Origin: Legionellales bacterium
GTDB taxonomy: Bacteria; Pseudomonadota; Gammaproteobacteria; Berkiellales; Berkiellaceae
Length of the DNA stretch: 51,618 nucleotides
Assembly: GCA_947475765.1 (NCBI GenBank)
Contig: CANJMM010000011.1
Location: forward strand, 1 to 51,618
Direction: 5' to 3'
Part shown: positions 1 through 8,815 of the stretch, one piece after another
How positions within the stretch are numbered: position 1 is the stretch's first letter
Layout of the letters: each line of letters begins with the position of its first letter
The notes under the pieces: generated by a model
What the model saw: the letters and a program-made list of their open reading frames with translations, nothing else
Told to the model about the DNA's origin: nothing
Databases searched by the model: none
Program-made: the position numbers and the translations under genes

Positions 1-362
1 CAACCCAGTACTTTTCGTTGTTCACTGCTTAAAATAGAAAAAGTATGGCACGCACTGCGCGTGTCCATATATTCTATGCCTATTTTTTGAGCATAGAGGC
101 TTCTGAGAAGGGAGTCTGGAGGAATTTTTAAGCTTAAGCCTGTTCCCAGTAATAAAATTTCTGGTTTAGGGTTAAGCAGCTTTAAAAAATCGAAATCATT
201 AGGGGTTAACTTTTCGAAATTAGTAACCGTTTCCCAGAGACTCAGTTGGCTTGCAGATAAAATAAAGGGAGCAGTAAGGCGCTGATCATTGACTTGAATA
301 TAATCTGAAGTGAGTGAAATGATTTGATAAGCAGCCGGGTTATCGTCTATTAATATTCTCAT
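1..362 (-). CDS. DUF498/Mth938-domain protein, partial (3' end outside window)
   Basis: This minus-strand reading frame starts with ATG at 362 and runs off the left edge after about 120 residues. It has the pattern of the Mth938/DUF498 (NDUFAF3-like) family: an early I-D-D-N-P start, a central L-L-L-G-T-G turn, then I-E-Y-M-D-T and S-A-C-H-T-F near the end, where the family has E-x-M-D-T-x-A-A-C-R-T-Y. Family members are small, about 120-130 residues, so only a few residues and the stop should be missing. Bacterial members have no well-established function; the eukaryotic relative NDUFAF3 assists complex I assembly. It is transcribed away from the recJ block. The identification rests on motifs read by eye. 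Confidence 0.8.
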   Translation of the reverse strand, partial: MRILIDDNPAAYQIISLTSDYIQVNDQRLTAPFILSASQLSLWETVTNFEKLTPNDFDFLKLLNPKPEILLLGTGLSLKIPPDSLLRSLYAQKIGIEYMDTRSACHTFSILSSEQRKVLG

Positions 363-467
363 ATAATATTCTCATCATATTTTTACCACACCGGGTGTTA
401 GTTGGTTGATTTGTATTTTTTAGATTTCAAGCTATTGGTATTCTTATTCTTCAGTATAATACGCTAC

Positions 468-1454
468 ATGAGACATAAAATTGAATTAATCGAATTATAT
501 TTACCTGATGTAATGGTCAGCAACCAAGACATTCAGCTAAACAGCGTAAAATTAAAAGCCTTTGAATTTTTCTTAAAATCCGGATCGCTAACTTTAAGTT
601 CAGATTTAGTTCCAGTACAGGAAATATTGGGGCATGAAGCGGCACTCTGTGCGTATTTTTTGGATTTAGATCCTGCTTGTTTTTTTATAAAAGCCGATCC
701 GGTTCAATATATATTAGACATGAATCAAGGGGTGATGATACCCGGGGCATTTTATTTAGAATCGGCAGAAGCGCTTATTGAAAAGCTCAATATATTTTTA
801 GCAGAGGATAAGTTAACGCTTATACGCCTAGATGATAAAAATATGCTGATAGCCAGTCAAAAGCCGATTGATTATATTGCCCCCAGCTTACTTAATGCGA
901 TAAATCAGGCTATTAGTTTGGATCGGTTCTCAGGACAAGATAAAGCCTATTGGCAAAGACTAAGCACAGAATTGCAGTTTTTATTCAGTCAAAATAAGCT
1001 AAACCAAAATGATCCAGATGGCGTGTATTTTTGGGGGGCGGGGGTGTTACCTAAGGATAGTTTAAATATTAACGCTAGTTTTAATCAAGTTATTGCTAAT
1101 GATTATGCGGTATTAGGTTTGGCAAAGTTGGCTAAAATAGAGTTTAATCAAGTGGGTTTTAAGTCGCTTGAAAATATACTAGAAAATATCGTAAAAAAGA
1201 CAGCGGACTTAAATAAGCAAAATAAAATATTAATCACCACTCAAGATTTCAGCTTATTTTTGGGCGAAGGAAATACGCTTGAGTATGAAAAATTAAGTAT
1301 TTTTTTTAATGAGCTGTTAGTGGAATTGATTCGTCTTGTAAAAAACAAGCAATTGGCTAAATTGGTACTGAATACAGGTCAAAAAAGATATCAGCTGACT
1401 CGCGCAAGTATATTAAAATCTTATCTTTTGAGTGGCTTTAAGTTTGTAATTTAA
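468..1454 (+). CDS. RpfE-type conserved protein upstream of recJ
   Basis: A 328-residue protein of the COG4255-like 'RpfE type' family, often annotated loosely as regulatory protein or phosphoglycerate-mutase-like and commonly found beside recJ in gammaproteobacteria. Visible family marks are the F-F-I-K-A-D-P-V segment (around residue 73) followed by a D-M-N-Q-G-V-M-I-P stretch, and a Y-F-W-G-A-G motif near residue 205. No catalytic motif is evident and the biochemical role is unknown. I prefer ATG 468 over the upstream TTG at 402, because the extra 22 residues look like translated AT-rich intergenic DNA. There is no clear Shine-Dalgarno, and a TATAAT hexamer sits at 455-460 just before the ATG. 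recJ follows after 69 bp. Confidence 0.6.
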   Translation: MRHKIELIELYLPDVMVSNQDIQLNSVKLKAFEFFLKSGSLTLSSDLVPVQEILGHEAALCAYFLDLDPACFFIKADPVQYILDMNQGVMIPGAFYLESAEALIEKLNIFLAEDKLTLIRLDDKNMLIASQKPIDYIAPSLLNAINQAISLDRFSGQDKAYWQRLSTELQFLFSQNKLNQNDPDGVYFWGAGVLPKDSLNINASFNQVIANDYAVLGLAKLAKIEFNQVGFKSLENILENIVKKTADLNKQNKILITTQDFSLFLGEGNTLEYEKLSIFFNELLVELIRLVKNKQLAKLVLNTGQKRYQLTRASILKSYLLSGFKFVI

Positions 1455-1523
1455 ATTTAGGTTTAATAAAGCCTGGAAATTAAATAAAAAAAATAAATAA
1501 ATAAAATAAAGTAAATAAAAAGT

Positions 1524-3353
1524 ATGAATAATGCGACCAAAACATCTCAGGAAATCTCATCGGAACCGATACGATTTATCACCCGAGAACTGAATCAAGA
1601 GGCCTATGATTATTTGCTTGAGCAAGGTGAAACAGAATGGGTGGCGAGAATATTCGCGGGTAGAATTAACACTAAAAAAATAGAAAATATTCAACAGTTA
1701 GCGTATCCTAAATTAGCCCATTTATCGTTGCCAGATAAATTACAAGATTTTGAAAAGGCCGTGGAGCGTATTGCTTTAGCTATTCTAAATCAAGAAATGA
1801 TTGGTATTGAAACAGATCATGATTGTGATGGGCAAACCAGTCATGCCGTATTATATTGTGCTTTAGTCGATTACTTTGGCCATCCCAAAGAAAAAATCCA
1901 GTCTTATATTGGCCATAGGCTAGAAGAAGGCTATGGTTTATCTGAAAAACTCGCCCAAAGAATTTTATCAAAAGAAGCGGCTTTAAGACCCACTTTGGTG
2001 ATTACTGCAGATAACGGTTCTTCTGATGAACCTCGCATTGCGATATTGACAGCTCAAGGTATAGACGTGATTGTAACCGATCATCATGAAATTCCAATGG
2101 AGGGCATTCCTAAGTCAGCGTATGCTGTGTTAAATCCAACGCGTCAAGATTGCGCCTACCCAGATAGTTATATTGCAGGCTGTATGGTGGCTTGGTTATT
2201 AATGACCGGGGTCAGAAAAAAGCTGATAATGCTTAGAAATACGCCTATTTTGTCTTTGTCTGGTTTATTAGATTTTGTGGCCTGTGGCACAGTAGCAGAT
2301 TGCGTTTCTATGGCGAATAGTGTGAATAATCGCGCGATTGTCAAATATGGTATGCAATTAATCGAACAGGGTTTAAGACCTTGTTGGCGTGCCATTTTGC
2401 CACATATTGAGTCCAGTAAATTAATGGCGGTTGATTTAGGCTTTAAAATTGGCCCCTTATTAAACAGCGATGGCAGATTAAATACAGCCATGGGATCGGT
2501 GAGTTTTTTATTATCTGAGCGCGATGAAGAAGCGCGTCAGTGGCTTGAGGCTTTATTGACTCAAAATGAACAAAGAAAAAAAATACAACAAAATATTACT
2601 TTTCAAGCACAAAAAATGGCTGAAAAAGAATTAATACAAAGTGCTTATCAACAAAAAAGCCTATGCTTATTGATTGATGATAGCCATGCAGGGGTACATG
2701 GCATATCTGCCTCTAGAATTAAAGATTTATATGGTCGCTCAACGATATTATTTACGCCTAAACTGAATGAGCCAGATTTACTCTCAGGTTCTGCTCGCAA
2801 TATTGACGGCCTACATCTTCGGCAGGCTTTGCAATTGGTTTATGACAGCCGACCAGAGATAATTAAAGCGTTTGGGGGGCATAAAGGCGCAGCGGGTGTG
2901 ACGATTTATCGCGATTTTTTTGAAGAATTTAAAGCTTTATTTGAACAGGTGATTGCTAAACAAGTATTAGAAAGCCATATTCAAGTAGGGCCAAAAATAA
3001 TTATCGATGGCACCATGAATATAGCAGAATTAACGTTAGCGCATTTTAAACAAGGTGTTTATCAGCTCGAGCCTTTTGGGCGGGAGTTTGAAATACCGAT
3101 TTATAGTTTGCAAGCTGAAATTGTGACTGTTCAAAATTTAGGGCAGTCGGGTTTGCATGCGCGCGTACTTGTTCAAGATCTGCAAGGCAGAAAAACCTCA
3201 ATGGTTTGGTTTTATTACAAAAAATCGCCTGAAGCCGATTCTCCCGTTTATCCAAATCAACGGGTTGAAATTGCTTTTCAAGCAGGTTTAAATCATTATC
3301 AAGGTAATGAAAGTGTGCAATTTCAAATTGTTGGCTTGATTGTGTTAAAATAA
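1524..3353 (+). CDS. recJ: Single-stranded-DNA-specific exonuclease RecJ
   Basis: RecJ, a 5'-3' exonuclease on single-stranded DNA acting in recombination and mismatch/base-excision repair. The 609-residue protein is slightly longer than E. coli RecJ (577). DHH-family phosphoesterase motifs are in order: T-D-H-D-C-D-G near residue 95, an A-D-N-G-S-S loop near 160, V-T-D-H-H-E near 184, and the DHHA1 motif G-G-H-K-G-A-A-G near 450, followed by the OB-like C-terminal domain. Together these supply the metal-binding Asp/His residues. An A-rich, repeat-like spacer (about 1485-1520) separates it from the RpfE-type gene. The recJ-prfB-lysS order downstream is a common gammaproteobacterial arrangement. 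Confidence 0.96.
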   Translation: MNNATKTSQEISSEPIRFITRELNQEAYDYLLEQGETEWVARIFAGRINTKKIENIQQLAYPKLAHLSLPDKLQDFEKAVERIALAILNQEMIGIETDHDCDGQTSHAVLYCALVDYFGHPKEKIQSYIGHRLEEGYGLSEKLAQRILSKEAALRPTLVITADNGSSDEPRIAILTAQGIDVIVTDHHEIPMEGIPKSAYAVLNPTRQDCAYPDSYIAGCMVAWLLMTGVRKKLIMLRNTPILSLSGLLDFVACGTVADCVSMANSVNNRAIVKYGMQLIEQGLRPCWRAILPHIESSKLMAVDLGFKIGPLLNSDGRLNTAMGSVSFLLSERDEEARQWLEALLTQNEQRKKIQQNITFQAQKMAEKELIQSAYQQKSLCLLIDDSHAGVHGISASRIKDLYGRSTILFTPKLNEPDLLSGSARNIDGLHLRQALQLVYDSRPEIIKAFGGHKGAAGVTIYRDFFEEFKALFEQVIAKQVLESHIQVGPKIIIDGTMNIAELTLAHFKQGVYQLEPFGREFEIPIYSLQAEIVTVQNLGQSGLHARVLVQDLQGRKTSMVWFYYKKSPEADSPVYPNQRVEIAFQAGLNHYQGNESVQFQIVGLIVLK

Positions 3354-3400
3354 CAGCAGCATAATTTATATAAATAAGATTGAGAGACTTAGAGATAAAT

Positions 3401-4511
3401 ATGGAAGTAAACCAACTTTCTGAGTTACTAGCTGATTTGCTTAAGCGTTTAAATGCCCTTAGGGGGTATCTTTGATTATGATTTTAAAAAAGAACGTTAT
3501 GAAGAAGTTTCCAAAGAATTAGAAAACCCCGTATTGTGGCAAAATCCTGTTGCAGCCCAGGCTTTAACCAAAGAGCGTTCAGCCCTAGAAAAAGTGATTC
3601 AAGCACTCGATGGTTTACAAATGGCCGTTGCCGATAATCAGGTGTTATTATCTTTTGCTATCGAAAGCCAAGATCTAGAAACAGCTGAACAGCTTTTGCA
3701 AGATACAGATAAATTAAGCCACCAAGTGGCAGATTTAGAATTCAAACGTATGTTCAGTGGCGCAACCGATACGCACGATGCTTTTTTAGAAATTCAATCG
3801 GGTTCAGGGGGCACTGAAGCTCAAGATTGGGCGGAAATGCTCATGAGAATGTATCTAAGATGGTGCGATGCGCATGGTTATGAAACCACTATTTTAGATA
3901 AATCCGATGGAGACGTTGCGGGCATTAAAGGCGTTGCAATTAAAGTCACAGGAGAATATGCTTTTGGGCGATTAAAAACAGAAACAGGTGTACATCGCTT
4001 GGTTCGAAAATCACCGTTTGATTCGGGGAATCGCCGACATACTTCTTTTGCAGCGATTTTTGTTTCGCCTATTATTGACGACAGCATTGAAGTGGATATT
4101 AATCCGGCAGATTTAAAAATTGATACCTATCGTGCCAGTGGCGCAGGGGGGCAGCATGTGAATAGAACCGATTCAGCTGTTCGTATCACACACATTCCTA
4201 CAAATACCGTAACGCAATGTCAAAGCGATCGCTCACAACATAGAAATAAAGCAGAAGCGATGTCACAGTTACGAGCTAAATTATATGAATTGGAAATGCA
4301 AAAACGTAATGTGACTAAGCAAGCCCTAGAAGACGCCAAAACAGATATTGGCTGGGGGTCGCAAATTCGCTCTTATGTGCTAGACGATTCTAGAATTAAA
4401 GATTTACGAACGGGTGTAGAAACAACCAATACGCAAGGCGTATTAGATGGAAACTTACTCGATATGTTTATAGAAGCAAGTTTAAAAGCAGGAATTAATC
4501 AGCATGAATGA
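3401..4511 (+). CDS. prfB: Peptide chain release factor 2 (RF2), expressed by programmed +1 frameshift
   Basis: RF2 ends translation at UGA and UAA. The gene starts at ATG 3401 and reads 24 codons to CTT (3470-3472), where an in-frame TGA (3473-3475) must be bypassed by skipping T3473. Reading then continues from GAT 3474 to the stop at 4511, giving 369 residues, close to E. coli RF2 (365). The S-P-F stop-codon recognition motif lies in K-S-P-F-D-S-G, and the catalytic G-G-Q in A-G-G-Q-H-V-N lies near residue 249. A start at 3453 would be a frame artefact that loses the conserved N-terminus. The gene overlaps lysS by 8 bp, as in the usual prfB-lysS pair. Confidence 0.96.
3461..3475 (+). promoter_or_regulatory. 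prfB: prfB programmed +1 frameshift site
   Basis: An internal Shine-Dalgarno-like AGGGGG (3461-3466) precedes TAT, then the slippery CTT and in-frame TGA (CTTTGA, 3470-3475). This is the established autoregulatory signal of bacterial prfB: when RF2 is scarce the ribosome slips +1 on CUU instead of terminating. SD-to-slip spacing and codon identity match the canonical site. The base after TGA is T rather than the common C. Confidence 0.95.
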
Positions 4512-6003
4512 TAATTTAATAGATGAAAACGAACAAATTCAAGTCAGAAGAAAAAAGTTAGCTTTGCTTAGGGAAATAAATCCTGTTCCTTTTCCTAATG
4601 ATTTTAAACGGACACATGTTTCAGCTTGTTTGCACGCAGAATGCAGCGAAAAAACCCATGAAGCCCTCGACGCAGATCCGTTTCAAGTAAAAATAGCCGG
4701 CAGAATGATGTTAAGGCGATTAATGGGTAAAGCCAGCTTTTTTCATATTCAAGATATGGGTGGCCAAATTCAATGTTATATAAAATCAGAAGATCTAATA
4801 GGCGGGGTAGAGGCCTATGAGCAATTTAAACAATGGGATATTGGCGATATTTTAGGCGTAGAGGGTGTTTTATTTAAAACCAAAACAGGTGAGTTATCTA
4901 TTAGAGCACACAACGTTAGGCTCTTAACAAAAGCGCTTCGGCCTTTGCCGGATAAATTCCATGGATTAAGTGAAAAAGAAATTTGTTATAGACAACGCTA
5001 TTTAGATCTTATTGTAAATGAAGAAACTCGAAAAACGTTTAAGATTCGTTCTAAGGCTGTTCAAGCTGTTCGTGAGTTTTTAACCAAAAATCAGTTTACG
5101 GAAGTAGAAACCCCTATGATGCAGGTGATCCCAGGCGGAGCAACGGCCAGACCGTTTGAAACGCATCATCATGCCTTGGATATGACCATGTATTTAAGAA
5201 TTGCGCCAGAATTATATTTAAAGCGATTAGTGGTTGGTGGCATGGAACGCGTATTTGAAATTAATCGTAATTTCAGAAACGAAGGCATTTCTACACGCCA
5301 TAACCCTGAATTTACCATGGTAGAATATTACTGTGCTTATCAAGATTATAAAGAAGCGATGACCATGCTTGAGGAGATGTTTAAGCAAGTTTTCTCTAAA
5401 GTGCTTGATACAAATAATATTATTTACCAAGGTCAGGAAATTGATTTTAGTCAACCTTTTTTAAAAATCTCAATGGCCGATGCAGTGTTAAAATATAATC
5501 CCAGTTTATCTAAAACTTGCTTAGAAAATGTAGATAAAATGAAAGCGTATGCCGAGCAGCTTAAAATAGCATTTTTGCCCACAGTGACCAAACATAAATT
5601 ACTGGTAGAAATTTTTGAAAGCACGGTAGAGTCCCAGCTTATTCAGCCGACTTTTATAACAGAATACCCGACTGAAATATCACCATTGGCTAGAAAAAAT
5701 AATGATAATCCAGATATTACCGATAGATTTGAGTTAATTATTTTTGGACGAGAAATTGCAAATGGCTTTTCAGAATTAAATGACGCAGAAGATCAAGATG
5801 AGCGCTTTAAAAAACAAGTAGAGCAATTACAAGCGGGTGACAATGAGGCCATGCATTATGACAGCGATTATATTACGGCATTAGAGTATGGTTTGCCGCC
5901 ATGTGCTGGTGTGGGAATAGGCATAGACAGATTAGTCATGTTGTTGGCGAATGCTGCTTCTATTCGAGATGTGATTTTATTTCCGCATTTAAGAATTAAG
6001 TAA
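4504..6003 (+). CDS. lysS: Lysyl-tRNA synthetase, class II
   Basis: LysRS charges tRNA-Lys with lysine using ATP. The 499-residue length is typical. The N-terminal OB-fold anticodon-binding domain (about residues 55-150, with [11 protein letters not shown]) is followed by the class II catalytic core. Motif 2 ([15 protein letters not shown]) is near 257-272, and motif 3 (G-V-G-I-G-I-D-R-L) is near 470-480. The start ATG 4504 lies inside the last codons of prfB (8-bp overlap), suggesting translational coupling. It converges with ygfZ, which ends 4 bp beyond the stop. Confidence 0.97.
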   Translation: MNDNLIDENEQIQVRRKKLALLREINPVPFPNDFKRTHVSACLHAECSEKTHEALDADPFQVKIAGRMMLRRLMGKASFFHIQDMGGQIQCYIKSEDLIGGVEAYEQFKQWDIGDILGVEGVLFKTKTGELSIRAHNVRLLTKALRPLPDKFHGLSEKEICYRQRYLDLIVNEETRKTFKIRSKAVQAVREFLTKNQFTEVETPMMQVIPGGATARPFETHHHALDMTMYLRIAPELYLKRLVVGGMERVFEINRNFRNEGISTRHNPEFTMVEYYCAYQDYKEAMTMLEEMFKQVFSKVLDTNNIIYQGQEIDFSQPFLKISMADAVLKYNPSLSKTCLENVDKMKAYAEQLKIAFLPTVTKHKLLVEIFESTVESQLIQPTFITEYPTEISPLARKNNDNPDITDRFELIIFGREIANGFSELNDAEDQDERFKKQVEQLQAGDNEAMHYDSDYITALEYGLPPCAGVGIGIDRLVMLLANAASIRDVILFPHLRIK

Positions 6004-6006
6004 GCA

Positions 6007-7011
6007 TTAAGTAACATCGCTAATAAATAAGCCTAGATAATAATATAAATTTGGTAGGGCAATATAATCTAATAATATATTATCTGTATTATTATTTATA
6101 TTATTATTTATATTATTATTTTGGCCTAGTAGGGGAAGCGGTGAGCTATTATGGTTGTCCCACTTAAATTCTCTGCAAATAATCGTTTTTTTAATTTTCC
6201 CCAAATATTCCATTCGCGCCACAATTTCTTGACCGGTATAACAGCCTTTATTAAAGCTCACGGCGCCCAGTTGTGGCAAATTAAGCGTATGCGGTAAGCA
6301 CTTTTCAGTGGTTTCAGGATAAATATTAGGGAGTAAAGCCAAAAGGCTTAATTTATGCCAGTAAGTCGTGCTTATGTTATCAAAACCTAATGTATTTAAA
6401 TTCAGTAAGTAGTTTATAATACTTTGAGTATCAGCTTGTCCGTGAAACAAGACCAGAAATCTATATAAACCTGCATCGTGGCTCGGCATGCGAATATAAC
6501 AAATAGGATCAAGGTTTAAGCTTAAGCTATCTTGTTTTTGAAAAAAAGACAATTGGCTTAATTCTGGGTTTATTTTCTGGATATCTTCTTCTGTTCCCAC
6601 TAAACCAAAGCTATATAGCATTAATTGCGTGATCTTAACTTTAGAAAAAACAGCGTATTTTTTGAGCGAAGCTTGAATATGTGCGATTTGAACGTTAGGT
6701 ATCGCTAAAAGATAATGATCAGATTTAAGTTGAATAACTTGAAAGATACCGTGTAATCGGCCTTTTGGGTTACAGTGCCCGGCTAGTTTCGTTTGGCTTA
6801 AGCTAATATCACGCATATCACAGGTGAGCTGGCCTTGAAGAAATTTTTGTGCGTCTAGACCTTGAACAGATAAAAAAGCATAATGGCTTAAATAGCAGAG
6901 GGCATTTTTTTTATTAAGATCTTGTTTAAAGACAACACTAGGGGCTAAATGAGTAGGCTCTTGAGTGAATTGCCCGTTAAAAGCCTGGAGAATAGCTGGC
7001 CAATCAGTCAT
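6007..7011 (-). CDS. ygfZ: tRNA-modifying/Fe-S maturation protein YgfZ (GcvT-like)
   Basis: A folate-binding GcvT-family protein linked in E. coli to iron-sulfur enzyme maintenance and tRNA methylthiolation. The diagnostic motif K-G-C-Y-T-G-Q-E is present near residue 250, and the protein begins with a family-like segment containing L-S-V-Q-G-L-D-A-Q-K-F-L-Q-G-Q. At 334 residues it is near family length. The C-terminal end is odd: a run of N-N-N-I repeats (about residues 298-310) encoded by a 12-bp tandem repeat replaces the usual tail. In E. coli ygfZ lies next to sdhE (ygfY) and ygfX. Here the same set is split by a small secreted-protein gene and the genes are divergent. Confidence 0.93.
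   Translation of the reverse strand: MTDWPAILQAFNGQFTQEPTHLAPSVVFKQDLNKKNALCYLSHYAFLSVQGLDAQKFLQGQLTCDMRDISLSQTKLAGHCNPKGRLHGIFQVIQLKSDHYLLAIPNVQIAHIQASLKKYAVFSKVKITQLMLYSFGLVGTEEDIQKINPELSQLSFFQKQDSLSLNLDPICYIRMPSHDAGLYRFLVLFHGQADTQSIINYLLNLNTLGFDNISTTYWHKLSLLALLPNIYPETTEKCLPHTLNLPQLGAVSFNKGCYTGQEIVARMEYLGKIKKTIICREFKWDNHNSSPLPLLGQNNNINNNINNNTDNILLDYIALPNLYYYLGLFISDVT
6087..6122. repeat. AT-only tandem repeat (about 12-bp unit) in ygfZ 3' end
   Basis: Nearly three copies of a unit made of TATTATTATTTA occur back to back. On the coding strand they give the N-N-N-I-N-N-N-I-N-N-N series near the C-terminus of YgfZ. The unit is a multiple of three, so copy-number change would lengthen or shorten the tail without shifting the frame. 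Confidence 0.85.
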
Positions 7012-7121
7012 GTTAACTTAGCCATTTTAATTTAGTCACGTTAATTTTACATGCCCAGGCAATTAATTAGAAAAACAGATAAAAAAACTGCCTGGTCAAA
7101 CAAAGCTACAAACAATAAAAA

Positions 7122-7298
7122 TTAGTTTGCATGAATAGGAAGAACTGCGTCGCCTTCATTTTCATCACAAAAAGAGGTAGCGGCTTTCATTTCAGCAGGA
7201 ACCAAAGTATCTGTGTCGTTAGTGGTGCTGTTGTTAGCAAAACAAACAGAAGAAAAAAGCAACGCAACAAAAGAAGCGCTTAATAGTTTTGTCGTCAT
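7122..7298 (-). CDS. Small exported protein with Sec signal peptide (58 aa), unknown function
   Basis: ATG at 7298, stop TAA at 7124-7122. The first 21 residues form a typical Sec signal peptide (M-T-T-K-L-L, then a hydrophobic run to V-C-F-A), with probable cleavage before N-N-S-T-T. The mature part is about 37 acidic residues with a single Cys (S-F-C-D-E-N-E-G-D) and ends H-A-N. A GAGG Shine-Dalgarno sits about 6 bp upstream of the start. It lies alone between ygfZ and the divergent sdhE. I do not recognise a family. The signal peptide and ribosome site are the evidence that it is real; a plus-strand frame at 7213-7407 is its shadow. Confidence 0.65.
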   Translation of the reverse strand: MTTKLLSASFVALLFSSVCFANNSTTNDTDTLVPAEMKAATSFCDENEGDAVLPIHAN

Positions 7299-7440
7299 AA
7301 ATTACCTCAAAAATGTAAAAATTAAAAACACAGCATACCTAAAAATGGTATTTGCTATGACATTCGTATTGTGCAAAAATTTCCCTACTTGTGCAAGGTT
7401 TTTTTAGATAAGCCAAAAGATAATATATTGAGTTTACAAG

Positions 7441-7701
7441 ATGACCGAAGAAATCAATCAAATTAAATGGCGGTGCCGTAGAGGCATGCTAGAGCTGGAT
7501 ATGTTTTTAATGCCTTTTTGTGAAAATAGTTACGTTACTTTAACGACATCACAAAAGCATATTTTTCTTGAGTTATTAGAACAAGAAGATGTTTATTTAC
7601 TTCATTGGTTAATGGGGGCAGGAGAGAGTGATGATCCCCAATTTAATGCACTGATTGCTTTAATTCGAAATTATCATCTAGATAGTTATGTGGGTTGTTG
7701 A
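7441..7701 (+). CDS. sdhE: Succinate dehydrogenase flavinylation factor SdhE (YgfY)
   Basis: A small soluble protein that promotes covalent FAD attachment to SdhA/FrdA. It is 86 residues, typical for the family. The essential R-G-M-L-E-L-D motif is at residues 14-20, and the L-L-E-Q-E-D...W-L helix segment follows, as in E. coli SdhE. It overlaps the next gene by 14 bp, matching the sdhE-ygfX operon seen in other gammaproteobacteria. Confidence 0.9.
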   Translation: MTEEINQIKWRCRRGMLELDMFLMPFCENSYVTLTTSQKHIFLELLEQEDVYLLHWLMGAGESDDPQFNALIALIRNYHLDSYVGC

Positions 7702-7942
7702 CTTAAATGAATCTAAGCCAGAAGATAACCTATGGAAGCTTAGTTGTTTAAATTATAAAAATAATAATAATAAGACAGTCATAGTTAGATTAACAGGTGA
7801 CAGCTACAGAACACGCTGGTGGCTGGTACTCAATTTTGAAACACTAGACAGTGTTAATACTTATTCTATTGTAATATCCCGCTTTACCTACCCAAAGGCA
7901 ATGTATCAAAAATTAAGTGCTTCTCTTTGGTGTTATGTCTAA
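7688..7942 (+). CDS. YgfX-like protein, apparently lacking its membrane segments
   Basis: An 84-residue frame starting with ATG inside the sdhE 3' end (14-bp overlap). Its content (W-K-L-S, then V-I-V-R-L-T-G-D-S-Y, W-W-L-V-L-N-F, and a final Y-Q-K-L-S-A-S-L-W) resembles the cytoplasmic C-terminal half of YgfX/CptA, normally encoded directly beside sdhE. YgfX is usually about 135-150 residues with two N-terminal transmembrane helices; those are missing here. A short Asn run (N-N-N-N) interrupts it. It may be a reduced functional remnant or a decaying gene. Assignment rests on position plus weak similarity. Confidence 0.5.
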   Translation: MWVVDLNESKPEDNLWKLSCLNYKNNNNKTVIVRLTGDSYRTRWWLVLNFETLDSVNTYSIVISRFTYPKAMYQKLSASLWCYV

Positions 7943-8122
7943 AAAACACTAAAAAATATTAAAAAATACCCAAAAATCAACTCAATATGTACTCTTGTAC
8001 GCTTTTGCCCTTATCTGTTTTGCCGATACGATAGTCAAATGTTTGACGAATAATCTTTAGCTTAATTTTATAAATATAAACAGTATAACCAGTGAAAGTA
8101 ATACAATAAGAAGGGTAGCAGT

Positions 8123-8704
8123 ATGAACCATCAATTGTCTGACAATGAATTGGTCGATATGGTCTTAAAAGGCAATAAACATGCATTTGACCTGTTGGTT
8201 GAGAAATATCAATTTAGACTCACTAAATTAGTTTCCCGTTATATAACAGATCCCAGTGAAGCTTTAGATGTAACACAAGAGGCGTTTATTAAAGCGTATA
8301 ATGCCCTCACGCATTTTCGAGGGGATAGCAGTTTTTATACGTGGTTACATCGTATCGCGATAAATTCAGCTAAAAATTATTTAGTCTTACAAAATAAACG
8401 TTCAATGGATGCTAACATTGATTTTATTAATATAGAACAAATGTTGTTTAAAAATGCAACAAAAGAATTTACTTCACCCGATAAAATTATTCAAGCCGAT
8501 GAAATGGAACATGTGGTTTTTATGGCTATTGATCATTTGCCCAAAGAACTCAAAGAGGCCATTACCTTACGTGATGTCGAGGGCTTGAGTTATGAAGAAA
8601 TATCCGACCTAATGTCTTGCCCCATTGGTACCGTGCGTTCTCGTATTTTTAGGGCTCGCGCGGCCTTAGAGCGAAAAATTAAGCCAATCTTAAGAAATAT
8701 CTAA
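8123..8704 (+). CDS. rpoE: RNA polymerase sigma-E factor (ECF, RpoE/AlgU type)
   Basis: A 193-residue extracytoplasmic-function sigma factor that directs envelope-stress transcription. Region 2 is seen as F-D-L-L-V-E-K-Y and D-V-T-Q-E-A-F-I-K-A-Y (about residues 22-60), followed by F-R-G-D-S-S-F-Y-T-W-L-H-R-I-A. Region 4 is G-L-S-Y-E-E-I-S...G-T-V-R-S-R-I-F-R-A-R (about 153-180). An AAGAAGGGT ribosome site precedes ATG 8123. In E. coli rpoE is followed by rseA-rseB-rseC and then lepA. Here lepA comes after only 111 bp, so no anti-sigma factor is encoded at this locus. The final-step protease RseP is present at 34804. Confidence 0.93.
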   Translation: MNHQLSDNELVDMVLKGNKHAFDLLVEKYQFRLTKLVSRYITDPSEALDVTQEAFIKAYNALTHFRGDSSFYTWLHRIAINSAKNYLVLQNKRSMDANIDFINIEQMLFKNATKEFTSPDKIIQADEMEHVVFMAIDHLPKELKEAITLRDVEGLSYEEISDLMSCPIGTVRSRIFRARAALERKIKPILRNI

Positions 8705-8815
8705 AAGTATAATTAATCGAGTATTTGCTGAAATTGTTTTGTTAAAACGGTAGAATAGCCATTAAAGAGCGTCACCTAATAATAAAATAAAATCAACTAA
8801 CTAAGATATTCAACA

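Noticed and set aside
402-467. Longer TTG-initiated start for the RpfE-type gene
   Set aside because: The added residues look like translated AT-rich spacer and the family does not need them; ATG 468 is preferred.
3453-3473. ATG 3453 as prfB start
   Set aside because: The first 21 bases are the zero-frame frameshift region read in another frame; the real start is ATG 3401 with a programmed +1 shift.
7060-7105. CCAGGCA/TGCCTGG inverted repeat as a terminator
   Set aside because: A 7-bp stem with a loop of about 30 bases and no clear T-run in the right place is too weak to call.
7213-7407. Plus-strand 64-residue open frame
   Set aside because: It is antisense to the small exported protein at 7122-7298, which has a signal peptide and a ribosome site; this frame has neither.
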